64,000 bases of DNA from JBFJKD01 sp038106145 (GCA_038106145.1 JAYODD010000008.1:62001-126000); one strand, 5' to 3'; counted from the first letter of the stretch, positions 28,026-36,689 are shown. The notes: a model not told the origin generated them from the letters alone. A program made the numbers and translations.

Positions 28026-29229
28026 TCAGTGCGCTGCCCATTGCACGGCAGATATATCGATACCATCTTTATACNNNNNNNNNNTCACGCAATTTAGCCA
28101 CCGCATTAATGACATTTTGAATGGCAAAATCAATTTCCTCTTCGGTCGTAAAACGGCCGATGCTGAAGCGGATGGAACTGTGCGCCAGTTCATCATTCAA
28201 ACCCAGCGCGCGCAGGACATAGGATGGTTCCAGGCTGGCGGAGGTACAGGCCGAGCCGGACGACACCGCCAGATCCTTGAGCGCCATGATCAACGATTCG
28301 CCTTCGACGTAGGCAAAGCTGACGTTGAGATTACCCGCCACCCGCTGCGCCAGGGAACCATTCAGATGCACTTCTTCCATTGCGCTGAAGCCCTGCCACA
28401 AACGCTGACGCAACCCGAGAATACGCGCGTTTTCGCTATCCATTTCCTCCCGGGCGATGCGAAACGCTTCACCCATACCAACGATCTGATGGGTGGGTAA
28501 GGTTCCAGAGCGCATGCCGCGCTCGTGGCCACCACCGTGGGTCTGCGCCTCCAGGCGCACCCGCGGTTTGCGCCGCACATAGAGTGCCCCAATCCCCTTG
28601 GGACCATACATTTTATGGGCGGACATGGACAACATGTCCACTTTCATGGCGTCCATATCGATGGCAATTTTGCCGGCGCTCTGCGCGGCATCCACATGGA
28701 AATACACGCCGCGGGCGCGACAAATTTCGCCGATGGCCGCAATATCATTGATCGTGCCAATCTCGTTGTTGACGTGCATGATCGACACCAGGGTAGTGTC
28801 GTCCCGCAGCGCGTCCGCCACGGCTTGCGGCGTAATAAAGCCACCCTTATCAGGATCGAGATAAGTGACCTCGAAGCCTTCGCGCTCCAGTTGTCGACAA
28901 CTATCGAGCACCGCTTTGTGCTCGATGCGCGAGGTAATCAGATGCTTACCCTTGCGCTGGTTGAAGTGTGCACAACCTTTTATAGCCAGATTATCGGATT
29001 CGGTGGCGCCGGACGTCCAGACGATTTCCCGTGGATCGGCGTTGATCAGCTGCGCCACCTGTTGGCGAGCCTCCTCGACCATCGCCTCTGCGTGCCAGCC
29101 GAATGAGTGGGAACGCGACGCCGGATTGCCGAACACCCCCTGACTGGTGAGGCATTGAGCCATTTTGTCCGCCACCCGTTGATCCACTGGCGTGGTTGCG
29201 GCGTAGTCCATGTAAATGGGCAATTTCAT
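28026..29229 (-). CDS. iscS: Cysteine desulfurase IscS (coding sequence crosses an assembly gap)
   Basis: IscS is the PLP enzyme that removes sulfur from cysteine for Fe-S clusters and tRNA thiolation. The N-terminal part shows the PLP-lysine in SAHKMYGPKG (about residue 206) and the active-site cysteine in GSACTSASLEP (about 328). The frame appears to end inside a 10-N gap. However, the sequence on the far side reads YKDGIDISAVQWAAH followed by TGA at 28026, the normal IscS C terminus. E. coli-like spacing would need about 21 missing bases instead of 10, so the apparent frameshift comes from an arbitrary gap length. The gene is probably intact in the organism. Confidence 0.95.
28075..28084. 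other. Assembly gap (10 N) in the 3' end of iscS
   Basis: Ten N bases join two contigs within iscS. Both flanks match the IscS C-terminal region, so contig order and orientation are right and only the gap length is uncertain (about 21 bases expected from the family). Confidence 0.97.
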
Positions 29230-29342
29230 GCAGTTAACTCCTACTTCCTCAAACGACTACTTGGTCCGTTATCTTCCGTATCCAGCGCCCAATGAACTGG
29301 CGCGAGCGAGCCGGGGATCTACCGCAATGCGGTTTCAAACCT

Positions 29343-29834
29343 CTACACCGTAATTGAAGCGGTGTCGATTAAATTGCGCTGCGCCGGGAGCAAGCCGTTG
29401 CGCCGATCCTGGCGCTCGCTGACCTGCCGCACCCGGTGCTGCTCCATCAGACTGGCAAGGCTGATGCTGTTCAGAAACTGATGTATCTGCTGGCTGAGAT
29501 CGTCCCATAGATGGTGGGTTAAACAGACCTCCCCGCGCTGGCAATCACCCTTGCCGCCACAACTGGTGGCGTCGGTGGTCTCGTTGACCGCGTCGATGAT
29601 ATCCGCCACGTTGATCTGTTCAATGGGCAACGCCAGACAATAGCCGCCACCCGGGCCGCGCACGCTGCGCACCAGCTTGCCCTGGCGCAACTTGGCAAAC
29701 AATTGCTCCAGGTAAGACAGGGATATTTCCTGCCGGCTGGAAATATCCGCCAGACTGATTGGCCCCTGACCGTTGTGCAAGGCCAGATCGAGCAGAGCAG
29801 TGACCGCATAGCGGCCGCGTGTGGTCAGTTTCAT
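29343..29834 (-). CDS. iscR: Fe-S cluster regulator IscR
   Basis: IscR is an Rrf2-family transcription factor that, with a [2Fe-2S] cluster, represses its own isc operon. ATG 29834 is chosen because AAGGGG lies eight bases upstream and homologues start with MKLTTRGRYAV; the frame also continues seven codons upstream. The 163-residue protein has the winged-helix domain (about 1-65). The cluster cysteines are in SCGGKGDCQRGEVC, and a conserved histidine follows in LTHHLWDDL. It heads iscRSUA-hscBA-fdx-iscX. Confidence 0.97.
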   Translation of the reverse strand: MKLTTRGRYAVTALLDLALHNGQGPISLADISSRQEISLSYLEQLFAKLRQGKLVRSVRGPGGGYCLALPIEQINVADIIDAVNETTDATSCGGKGDCQRGEVCLTHHLWDDLSQQIHQFLNSISLASLMEQHRVRQVSERQDRRNGLLPAQRNLIDTASITV

Positions 29835-29867
29835 CGTCAACCCCTTCGGCTTCACGAGCTGCCGGAA

Positions 29868-29896
29868 ATTATGTAATATCCTAGCAATTTAGTCAA
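29868..29896 (-). promoter_or_regulatory. isc operon promoter
   Basis: On the minus strand, TTGACT (29896-29891) and CATAAT (29873-29868) are separated by exactly 17 bases, five of six matches each. This gives a start near 29861 and a short leader before iscR. The -35 box and spacer are covered by an IscR-type operator. Confidence 0.75.
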
Positions 29897-29925
29897 CTAA
29901 ATAATTGACTAAAATAGTTGGTTTC
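29876..29925. promoter_or_regulatory. Two IscR type 1-like operators
   Basis: Site A (29876-29900, read on the minus strand) and site B (29901-29925, read on the plus strand) each fit most positions of the E. coli type 1 IscR motif, whose core is TTGACTa-www-tAGt. They abut in opposite orientation, and site A overlaps the -35 box and spacer. This fits feedback repression of the isc operon by holo-IscR, as in E. coli, which has several type 1 sites at this promoter. Confidence 0.65.
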
Positions 29926-29967
29926 TACCCGGACAGATTGCCTACAGAACGGCACTCCACCGTCCAA

Positions 29968-30756
29968 CTATTCCCCTCGCAAGCGGTGGACGGCGTTGCG
30001 AATTGAGGTCAACACTCCGCGCAGAATGGACAGTTCCATTTCATCCATACGGATCCGGCCAAACAACCGCCGTAACCGGGGCATGGTCTGACGCGGATTA
30101 TCCGGGTCGTGAAAGTTCAGATCCACGAGCGTTTGTTCGAGATGCTGAAAGTACAGCTCGATATCTTCCACCTTCGCAGGCGGCAGATCCCAGTTATCCA
30201 GTCGCGGCAACCGCCCTGCGGCTTCCGCCAGAGCCGCCATTCTGACCTCGTAAGTCAGCACCTGCACCGCCGCCGCCAGATTCAGCGAACTGTAGGCAGG
30301 ATTTGCGGGTATATGGACGTGATAAGTACATTTTTGCAGTTCGTCGTTGGTCAGCCCGCGATCCTCGCGCCCGAATACCAGCGCAACCCCGTGGTGCGCC
30401 GACTCCTGCCAGGCACGCTGGCCGCATTCTCGCGGGTCAAGCAACGGCCAGGGAATACTGCGCTCCCGCGCACTGGTGCCAACAACCAGGCCACAACCTT
30501 GCAGCGCGGCATCAAGGCTCGCGACAACAACCGCCTGTTCGAGCACATCCGCGGCGCCGGCCGCGCGCCACACCGCGCGATCCGCGGGGAATTCCTGCGG
30601 CGCCACCAGATAGAGCTGACTTAGTCCCATGTTCTTCATAGCCCGCGCCGCTGCGCCGATATTCCCTGGATGAGAGGTATTGACGAGCACGACGCGAATG
30701 CGATCAAAATTACCGGCATCGGCAGGCGCAAGGTTATTTTCGTGTTGCTCGGGCAT
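29968..30756 (-). CDS. trmJ: tRNA (cytidine/uridine-32-2'-O-)-methyltransferase TrmJ
   Basis: TrmJ is a SPOUT-fold enzyme that methylates the ribose of nucleotide 32 in tRNA anticodon loops. The ATG at 30756 follows GGGAGG at good distance and is preferred to an earlier start four codons upstream. The 262-residue product has the three SPOUT motifs: NTSHPGNIGAAARAMKNMG, VFGREDRGLTNDEL and PANPAYSSLNLAAAVQVL. It has the TrmJ-type C-terminal extension. The gene sits next to isc and divergent from suhB, a very common gammaproteobacterial arrangement. Confidence 0.95.
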   Translation of the reverse strand: MPEQHENNLAPADAGNFDRIRVVLVNTSHPGNIGAAARAMKNMGLSQLYLVAPQEFPADRAVWRAAGAADVLEQAVVVASLDAALQGCGLVVGTSARERSIPWPLLDPRECGQRAWQESAHHGVALVFGREDRGLTNDELQKCTYHVHIPANPAYSSLNLAAAVQVLTYEVRMAALAEAAGRLPRLDNWDLPPAKVEDIELYFQHLEQTLVDLNFHDPDNPRQTMPRLRRLFGRIRMDEMELSILRGVLTSIRNAVHRLRGE

Positions 30757-30776
30757 ATAGCCTCCCATCGCGGGGG

Positions 30777-30839
30777 GCGCATTGTAGCAGAGTACCCGTA
30801 CAAATCTCCCCCAGCCACGTCGTTCCTGCTACAATGCGC
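30777..30839. promoter_or_regulatory. Divergent trmJ/suhB promoters inside a 14-bp inverted repeat
   Basis: GCGCATTGTAGCAG (30777-30790) recurs as its exact reverse complement at 30826-30839, 35 bases apart. Each arm holds an outward-facing extended -10 element TGCTACAAT: minus strand 30789-30781 toward trmJ and plus strand 30827-30835 toward suhB. No good -35 boxes were found. The symmetry gives both genes almost identical promoters, and the repeat could also bind a dimeric regulator. Confidence 0.6.
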
Positions 30840-30872
30840 GGCCTTTCAGCTCCGTAATAATCGGTCCTTACT

Positions 30873-31676
30873 ATGGAACCCATGGTCAATATCGCGCTGC
30901 GCGCGGCTCGCGACGCGGGAGAAGATATCGTGCGTGCGCTGCAAAAGCGCGACCGACTCAAAATCGACGAAAAAACCCGCAACGACTTTGTTACCGAAGT
31001 TGATCGCGCGGCGGAACGGGAAATCATTTCCCAGCTGCGCAGAGCCTATCCCGATCACTGCATTCTCAGTGAGGAAAGCGGTGAGATTGAGGGTGCCGAC
31101 AAAGATTCAGTATGGATCATCGACCCGCTGGACGGCACCACCAACTTTATCTACGGCATTCCCCATTTTGCGGTGTCCATCGCGTTCTGCCACAAGGGGC
31201 GTGTTGAGCACGGCGTGGTACTCGACCCCTTCAAACAGGAGGAATTTACCGCCAGCCGCGGTCGCGGTGCGCGCCTGAATGGCACCCGTATTCGCGTCAC
31301 GGGTCGCGTGGCAACCGAGGGCGCGCTATTCGCCACTGGCATTCCCTTCAGCGGCCGTCAATTTGACCATATGCCCGCCTATCTCGATTGCATGCGCGAT
31401 CTCGCCGCGCAGTCTTGCGGCATGCGGCGCCTGGGCGCAGCGTCACTCGACCTCGCCTACGTCGCGGCCGGTCGTTACGATGCTTTCTGGGAAATGTTTC
31501 TGCGGCCCTGGGATATCGCCGCCGGCGTCCTACTGGTCAAGGAGGCTGGCGGTATGGTGGCGGATTTTCAGGGCGATAATAACTACATGGCCAGCGGCAA
31601 TATCGTCTGCGCGACACCCCGCCTGCTCAAATCGACCTTGCAAACCGTAAAAAAACATTTGGGCCATCTGAGTTAA
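30873..31676 (+). CDS. suhB: Inositol-1-monophosphatase family protein SuhB
   Basis: SuhB is an inositol monophosphatase that also takes part in ribosomal RNA antitermination and folding in E. coli. The 267-residue protein has the metal-binding motif IIDPLDGTTNFIYGIPHF near residues 82-99. A second metal site lies in RPWDIAAGVLLVKEAGG near 207-223, and the upstream acidic site is EESGEIEGADKDS. It is divergent from trmJ, as in E. coli and Pseudomonas. Confidence 0.96.
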   Translation: MEPMVNIALRAARDAGEDIVRALQKRDRLKIDEKTRNDFVTEVDRAAEREIISQLRRAYPDHCILSEESGEIEGADKDSVWIIDPLDGTTNFIYGIPHFAVSIAFCHKGRVEHGVVLDPFKQEEFTASRGRGARLNGTRIRVTGRVATEGALFATGIPFSGRQFDHMPAYLDCMRDLAAQSCGMRRLGAASLDLAYVAAGRYDAFWEMFLRPWDIAAGVLLVKEAGGMVADFQGDNNYMASGNIVCATPRLLKSTLQTVKKHLGHLS

Positions 31677-31735
31677 ATTATTTACGCTGTCATCGCCCTG
31701 TTAATCTGGTTGCGCATCGCTGCCACAACGACCCG

Positions 31736-32170
31736 CTACCGTGCGACAACCGTACAGTTAAAATGTGACGGCGCCGACAGGGAATTGCTGATAATACAAA
31801 TTTCCTCCGCTTTATTTAGCAGCTTGGTGGCTTTATCCACCAGGTCCGGGGAGGGCACCACCAAGTTGGCGCTGGTGGTCACTTGGGTAAACTGCATTTT
31901 GCTCCCGATTTTATCCAGTTCCCCGCGCGCCTCACACTCAATGGCAAGCCAGTCAAGTTTTGCGATGGCGGCAATGGTTTTAAAGGACAGAATCAGACAA
32001 TTTGACACCGCCGCCATCAACAACTCTTCGGGCGACCACTGATCCCCCGGACCATCAAACTCCCGCGGTGGCGCCACTACGAGTGACGGCAAATGATCGG
32101 CGCCTGCTGACAGGTTCCCGGTCGGCGTTCCAACGGCACGCACGGTATAGACATGGGGCAGCGCCTGCAT
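31736..32170 (-). CDS. OsmC-like peroxiredoxin-family protein
   Basis: This 144-residue protein has the OsmC/Ohr fold signature. The segment WSPEELLMAAVSNCLILSFKTIA carries one redox-type cysteine. A second cysteine lies near the C terminus in EEICIISNSLS. OsmC proteins reduce organic hydroperoxides through a cysteine pair. The start at 32170 is supported by AGGAGA six bases upstream. The gene is isolated, with short gaps on both sides, at the edge of an accessory catabolic region. Its substrate is not predictable. Confidence 0.85.
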   Translation of the reverse strand: MQALPHVYTVRAVGTPTGNLSAGADHLPSLVVAPPREFDGPGDQWSPEELLMAAVSNCLILSFKTIAAIAKLDWLAIECEARGELDKIGSKMQFTQVTTSANLVVPSPDLVDKATKLLNKAEEICIISNSLSAPSHFNCTVVAR

Positions 32171-32322
32171 GAGTGTCTCCTGTGGCACGGTTGATTCGCG
32201 GGAACGCCACGGGATGGCATAGGGTCAAACATTCGTTGTATGCAATGCCCTAACGGCTGCGCCCAGTGTAGATTAAAGATCGCGCCACGTCGCGCCAATA
32301 ACTTGCGGCCAATTGCGTCAGA

Positions 32323-33207
32323 TCAACCATTTGGCGCAAAAGCCTTTACCGCTTCCAGATCGAATCCAGGCTGGCCGTCCGGGCGCAGCGGCTGCATGCA
32401 AACATGGTTGGCACCATTGCGCCAGTGCGCCTCTAGACGCTGTGTGATGGTCGCATCATCACCCCAGGCGACGATGGCATCCACCAGCCGATCGCTACCG
32501 CCGTGTGCAAAATCCTGTTCGGTAAAACCGAGCATCAGCAAACTATTTCGATAGTTCTGCATGCCCAGATACATCCTGATAAACCCGCGCGCAATCGGCC
32601 GCGCCTCCGCCGCGCTTTTGATCCGCAATACTTTTTGCTCCGGCGCCAGAAAACTGTCCGGGCCGATAATCTCTCGCGCTTTTGCCGTGTGCTCAGGGGT
32701 AACAAAATACGGGTGAGCGCCCGCACTGCGCTGACCGGCGAGAGCCAGCATATTTTCGCGCAGCGCGGCCAGCACAACTGGTCCCTCCTGCGCCGGTTTG
32801 GGCGCCGTATACGTCACTTGTTCCATGGCATCGAGATAGTTGCGCATGGTGGTGACCGGTTTGCCGTATTCGTGTTTGCGCACCGACGTAACGATTTCCC
32901 TGTGGGACACCCCCAGACCGAGAATAAAGCGTCCCCCGCTCAACTCGTTCATGGCATTGCGCGCCGCCACCATCGCCATCGGATCGCGAGCGTAAATGTT
33001 CGCAATCCCGGTGGCTAACCCAAGTCGGTCGGTTTCCCGGGCGAGCAGCGCCAGCATCACAAATGGATCCCGACCAAACGCCTCGGGAACCCACAGCGCC
33101 CCATAACCGGACTTCTCCGCTGTCTGCGCCAGTTCGACGCACCGCGCATAACTGTGCGCATCCACCCAGCTCCACAGACCCAGTTTGGCAACATCCAATA
33201 TCCGCAT
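32323..33207 (-). CDS. Luciferase-like (LLM class) flavin/F420-type oxidoreductase
   Basis: This 294-residue TIM-barrel protein is from the bacterial luciferase-like monooxygenase family. Visible family features are GLWSWVDAHSYARCVELA at the N terminus, GALWVPEAFGRDPF, LATGIANIYARDPMAMVAARN and SGGRFILGLGVSH. Members use FMN or F420. Gammaproteobacteria generally lack F420 biosynthesis, so FMN use or scavenged F420 would have to be tested. ATG 33207 has AGGGGG eight bases upstream. It follows the pirin gene by 31 bases on the same strand and may share its transcript. Confidence 0.85.
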   Translation of the reverse strand: MRILDVAKLGLWSWVDAHSYARCVELAQTAEKSGYGALWVPEAFGRDPFVMLALLARETDRLGLATGIANIYARDPMAMVAARNAMNELSGGRFILGLGVSHREIVTSVRKHEYGKPVTTMRNYLDAMEQVTYTAPKPAQEGPVVLAALRENMLALAGQRSAGAHPYFVTPEHTAKAREIIGPDSFLAPEQKVLRIKSAAEARPIARGFIRMYLGMQNYRNSLLMLGFTEQDFAHGGSDRLVDAIVAWGDDATITQRLEAHWRNGANHVCMQPLRPDGQPGFDLEAVKAFAPNG

Positions 33208-33238
33208 GGCATTTCCCCCTGATAAATCTTGGCCGGGG

Positions 33239-34126
33239 CTACGACAGACGCCCCATTTCCCCACTCTGGTAATCCAGCATCGCCTGACGAATTTCCGCCG
33301 CGGTATTCATCACAAATGGCCCGGCACCCACAATCGGTTCCCCCAGCGCTTGGCCGCACAGCAGCAATGCGCGCACACCCCGCGCGTCAGTGATGACGAC
33401 ACGCTCTCCCCCGGTATCAAACAGCGCCACCTGCGCCGCCTCAATCTGCACCGAACCGATGGTTGCCTTACCCTCCAGAACCACCAGCATCGCAGTCCAG
33501 CCAGCGGGTACCGAAAGATCAACAGGCCCGTTGTCGGTTAACTTGAGATCCCATACCCGCAATGGTGTAAACGTTCTGGCGGGCCCGTTCACGCCCGCGC
33601 AATCACCGGCGATGACGTGCACGGTACCCTGCGCCCCCGGCAAACTGATCGCGGGAATATCCGCATTCAGAATAGTCTGATACCGGGGTTTCGTCAGCTT
33701 GTCTCTGGCGGGCAAATTCACCCACAACTGCACCATTTCAAACGTGCCGCCCTGTTGCGCGAATTCGCGCCCGTGAAATTCCTCATGCACCACCCCGGAT
33801 CCTGCGGTCATCCACTGCACATCCCCCGGGCCAATCGTACCGCCTCCCCCGGAGGAATCCCGATGCTCGATCTGCCCGCGATAGACAATCGTCACGGTTT
33901 CAAAGCCGCGGTGCGGATGGGCCCCCACGCCACGTTTGCCAGCAGTGGGCGGAAACTCCGCTGGCCCACCGTAATCGAGCAGTAAAAACGGACTCAGCGC
34001 GGCACCACCATCGCTGTAGGAAAACAAGGTGCGCACCGGAAAGCCATCGCCTACCCAGTGCCCGCCAGCGCCGTGCAAAACGCGGTTTAGCCGCCGGATG
34101 GTTTTTGTGTCGTCGAACGAGGTCAT
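33239..34126 (-). CDS. Pirin family protein
   Basis: This 295-residue bicupin belongs to the pirin family. The metal-binding histidines of the N-terminal cupin are seen in GAHPHRGFETVT and further on as IEHRDS and HEEFHG. Bacterial pirins act as quercetin 2,3-dioxygenase-like enzymes or bind metabolic proteins. Here all four metal-ligand positions look kept, so a dioxygenase activity is possible. It lies 92 bases downstream of the aldolase gene, on the same strand. Its link to that pathway is only positional. Confidence 0.88.
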   Translation of the reverse strand: MTSFDDTKTIRRLNRVLHGAGGHWVGDGFPVRTLFSYSDGGAALSPFLLLDYGGPAEFPPTAGKRGVGAHPHRGFETVTIVYRGQIEHRDSSGGGGTIGPGDVQWMTAGSGVVHEEFHGREFAQQGGTFEMVQLWVNLPARDKLTKPRYQTILNADIPAISLPGAQGTVHVIAGDCAGVNGPARTFTPLRVWDLKLTDNGPVDLSVPAGWTAMLVVLEGKATIGSVQIEAAQVALFDTGGERVVITDARGVRALLLCGQALGEPIVGAGPFVMNTAAEIRQAMLDYQSGEMGRLS

Positions 34127-34218
34127 AGATTACTCGGTAAATTGGCTGCGCCAATCCCAATTGGGGCGCCTGGCCAGGGATGTGTAAAAGCACGGGCAAC
34201 ACCAAAAGATGGTGATCC

Positions 34219-34992
34219 TCAGGATCGAAAACGCGCCACCTGAGCGTCCGCCGCCGTGCGCAGCAAGATAGTGTCCGCGGCGATCAGAAAAAAACTCGCC
34301 CCCAGCTCGCGATAGCGCGCGGCAACCACCGGATCGGCACAGTACACGCCAGCGGGTTTACCAGTAGCGCGAATGCGGGACAGCGCCTGTTCGACAACGC
34401 GATTCACCTCAGGGTGTCCGGGCTGCCCGAAATAGCCCAGCGCCGCGGCGAGATCGGCGGGGCCGAGAAACACGCCATCCACCCCGTCCACAGCGCTGAT
34501 GGCCTCCAGCTCCTGCAACCCCGCCGGGCTCTCAATTTGCACCAACAGGCACAGCTGTTCGGCAACCGCATCGGCATAATTGGACACCCGACTCCAATGG
34601 GTTGCGCGGGCCAGGCCACCCCCAACCCCGCGCACGCCGGCAGGTGGGTAGTGCATAGCGCGCACCAGTTGCCGGGCCTGCTCGGCAGATTCCACCATCG
34701 GCAGCAATAAGGTTTGCACGCCAATGTCCAGCAGGCGTTTGATGGTGGTTGCACTGTGATCCGGTGGGCGCACCGCTGGCTTTACCGGGTAGTCTGCCAG
34801 CGCCTGTAATTGCGCGAGGATGGAGCGCAAATCGTTGGGGCCATGTTCGGCGTCAATTAACAACCAGTCGAAAGCGGTATTCGCCATTAACTCGGCGCTG
34901 TAGGCATCGGCGAGGCCCAGGAAAGCGCCCAGTTGCAAATCGCCGGCCAGCAGCGCCTGTTTAAAAGTGTTGATGGGCATGGCTAAGCTCAT
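34219..34992 (-). CDS. HpcH/HpaI-family 2-keto acid aldolase
   Basis: This 257-residue class II aldolase is of the HpcH/HpaI family, which splits 4-hydroxy-2-oxo acids into pyruvate and an aldehyde using a divalent metal. The metal glutamate is in LVQIESPAGLQE and the aspartate in GPADLAAALG. Early residues FDWLLIDAEHGPND carry the catalytic histidine region. ATG 34992 has AGGT nearby; ATG 34980 is an alternative. It lies 26 bases after the hydratase gene and completes a hydrolase-hydratase-aldolase series of lower meta-cleavage type. The exact substrate (C5 or C7 acid) cannot be read from sequence. Confidence 0.9.
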   Translation of the reverse strand: MSLAMPINTFKQALLAGDLQLGAFLGLADAYSAELMANTAFDWLLIDAEHGPNDLRSILAQLQALADYPVKPAVRPPDHSATTIKRLLDIGVQTLLLPMVESAEQARQLVRAMHYPPAGVRGVGGGLARATHWSRVSNYADAVAEQLCLLVQIESPAGLQELEAISAVDGVDGVFLGPADLAAALGYFGQPGHPEVNRVVEQALSRIRATGKPAGVYCADPVVAARYRELGASFFLIAADTILLRTAADAQVARFRS

Positions 34993-35018
34993 GGCGGATA
35001 CCTGTACCAAGAATACTT

Positions 35019-35822
35019 TTAGGTGAAACGAAAGCCCATACTGCCCAGCGGGCCAAAGTCCGCGTGAAAGGTATCGCCCCGTTCTACGGGCAGCAGGCGC
35101 GTAAACGACCCCCCGAGAATAATTTGCCCCGGCTCCAGGCCAATATTGTGGCGCGCCAGTCGGCGCGCCAACCACACAATGCCATTGCCCGGATGATTAA
35201 GTACACCCGCCGACAGGCCGGTTTCTTCCACCACGCCATTGCGCGTCAGAATGGCGCCGACCCAGCGCAGATCCACATCCGTGGGGCGCACCGGACGTCC
35301 GCCGGTAATAATGCCGGCGCAGGCAGCGTTATCGGCAATGGTGTCTGTAACCTGCCGCCGCCGCCCGCTGGCCGGATCGACCCGCTGGGTGCGGGCATCA
35401 ATAATTTCGATCGCGGGACTGACAAAATCAGTGGCGCGCAGCACGTCGGTCAGGGTGATGTGCTCGCCCTGCAGGGGCTCCCCCAGATAAAACGCCAGCT
35501 CCACCTCCACCATGGGTACGATAAAGCGGTCAAACGGAATATCGCCCCCGGCTTCGAACACCATATCGTCAAACAAAGTGCCGTAATCTGGCTCGTCCAG
35601 TTGCACTGCCACCTGCATCGCGCGGGACGTCAAACCGATTTTTCGGCCGACAATTCGACGCCCCTCCGCCAGCCGCAGCCGCGTCCATTCTTCCTGAATG
35701 GCGTAGCCGTCGTCGATGGTCATGTCGGGGTAAGCCAGGGACAGTTGACCGATCGCCTCGCCGCTTTGCAAAGCGCTATTTAGTGCCGCCGCACTTTTGG
35801 TAATGACAGCTTTGTTCAACAT
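35019..35822 (-). CDS. 2-oxo-alkenoate hydratase (HpcG/MhpD family)
   Basis: This 267-residue enzyme belongs to the family that hydrates 2-oxopent-4-enoate or 2-oxohept-4-ene-1,7-dioate after ring cleavage. Features seen are RIVGRKIGLTSRAMQ, the acidic metal site in VPMVEVELAFYLGEPL and SPAIEIIDAR, and the C-terminal GGSFTRLLPVERGDTF. Length and N-terminal layout are closest to the HpcG/HpaH branch. The upstream gene is a C-C bond hydrolase and the downstream one an aldolase, spaced by 18 and 26 bases, so a three-gene operon is likely. Confidence 0.92.
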   Translation of the reverse strand: MLNKAVITKSAAALNSALQSGEAIGQLSLAYPDMTIDDGYAIQEEWTRLRLAEGRRIVGRKIGLTSRAMQVAVQLDEPDYGTLFDDMVFEAGGDIPFDRFIVPMVEVELAFYLGEPLQGEHITLTDVLRATDFVSPAIEIIDARTQRVDPASGRRRQVTDTIADNAACAGIITGGRPVRPTDVDLRWVGAILTRNGVVEETGLSAGVLNHPGNGIVWLARRLARHNIGLEPGQIILGGSFTRLLPVERGDTFHADFGPLGSMGFRFT

Positions 35823-35840
35823 AGCTCTGTGTATGCCCGC

Positions 35841-36689
35841 TTAATGACTATTAAAGTGATTGACCATTAACGGGAACATTGCGTCCCAGCGTTGGGTTTG
35901 CGCCCAGTGCCCACAGCGATCCAGTACGTGCAGCTCCGCATTCTTTAAATGCTCGAGAAAATACAGACTGGTTTCGAGGGGCACGATACGATCCTGCCGA
36001 CCGTGCACAATGGCAAAATCGTGGGGCATGCGCTGCAGCGCAGATGGCGGAAGGATGAGCTCGTCCATTCCGGTGCGCATGGCGGCAAACATAATTTCCT
36101 GCACCGCGCGCACTTTCGGGTCCGTAGCAACACCAAATCGGGTTTGCACAATATCTTCGATTTCCGGCATCAAGCTGGGGTCGTAGACAAAGCTGTGCAT
36201 CATTTCGCGATAACGACCAATGCGCGGATCTTCGTAGAAGGTCAGAAGGCGGGACATTTCCGAGGTCCAGGTCATGGGTGCGCCGATGGCGCCCATCAAC
36301 AATACCTTGTTAAAACGCTGCGGCGCTTCCAGTGTCAGGTGCAAAGCGAGGGCACCGCCCATGGAGTTGCCCACCATATGCGCCTGTTCAATGTTCAATT
36401 CATCCATTAACGCTTTCACCTGTTCTACCCTCAGGCCAATCCATCCAGCGATATGCCCGGGCAAATCTTGCGGCAAATCGGATTGGCCAAACCCGATAAG
36501 ATCCGGCGCGACCACGTAGAAATGCTCGGCCAGATCGGGCGCGCAGCGCTGCCAGTTGGACATTGCACTCGCGCCAGGCCCGGCGCCGTGCAATAAAATC
36601 ACAGCGGGGTTTTTTGGGTCGCCAGCCAACAGGCAGTGACTCGCCAGTGCGCCAGAGGCAATTTTCTTTTCTACAATCGGGTGACTCAT
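35841..36689 (-). CDS. Meta-cleavage-product C-C hydrolase (alpha/beta hydrolase)
   Basis: This 282-residue alpha/beta hydrolase is of the BphD/MhpC/HsaD kind. The oxyanion motif HGAGPGASAMSNW (residues 34-46) is typical of enzymes that hydrolyse ring-cleavage products. The nucleophile is Ser109 in GNSMGG, the acid is probably the Asp in HGRQDRIVP, and the base is the His in RCGHWAQ. AGGAG lies seven bases before the ATG. It is the first gene of the hydrolase-hydratase-aldolase operon. No ring-hydroxylating or ring-cleaving enzyme is within the window, so the substrate is unknown. Confidence 0.9.
   Translation of the reverse strand: MSHPIVEKKIASGALASHCLLAGDPKNPAVILLHGAGPGASAMSNWQRCAPDLAEHFYVVAPDLIGFGQSDLPQDLPGHIAGWIGLRVEQVKALMDELNIEQAHMVGNSMGGALALHLTLEAPQRFNKVLLMGAIGAPMTWTSEMSRLLTFYEDPRIGRYREMMHSFVYDPSLMPEIEDIVQTRFGVATDPKVRAVQEIMFAAMRTGMDELILPPSALQRMPHDFAIVHGRQDRIVPLETSLYFLEHLKNAELHVLDRCGHWAQTQRWDAMFPLMVNHFNSH

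Noticed and set aside
28069..28090. Truncation or frameshift pseudogene of iscS
   Set aside because: The missing C terminus is present on the other side of the N-gap, so the break is an assembly artefact.
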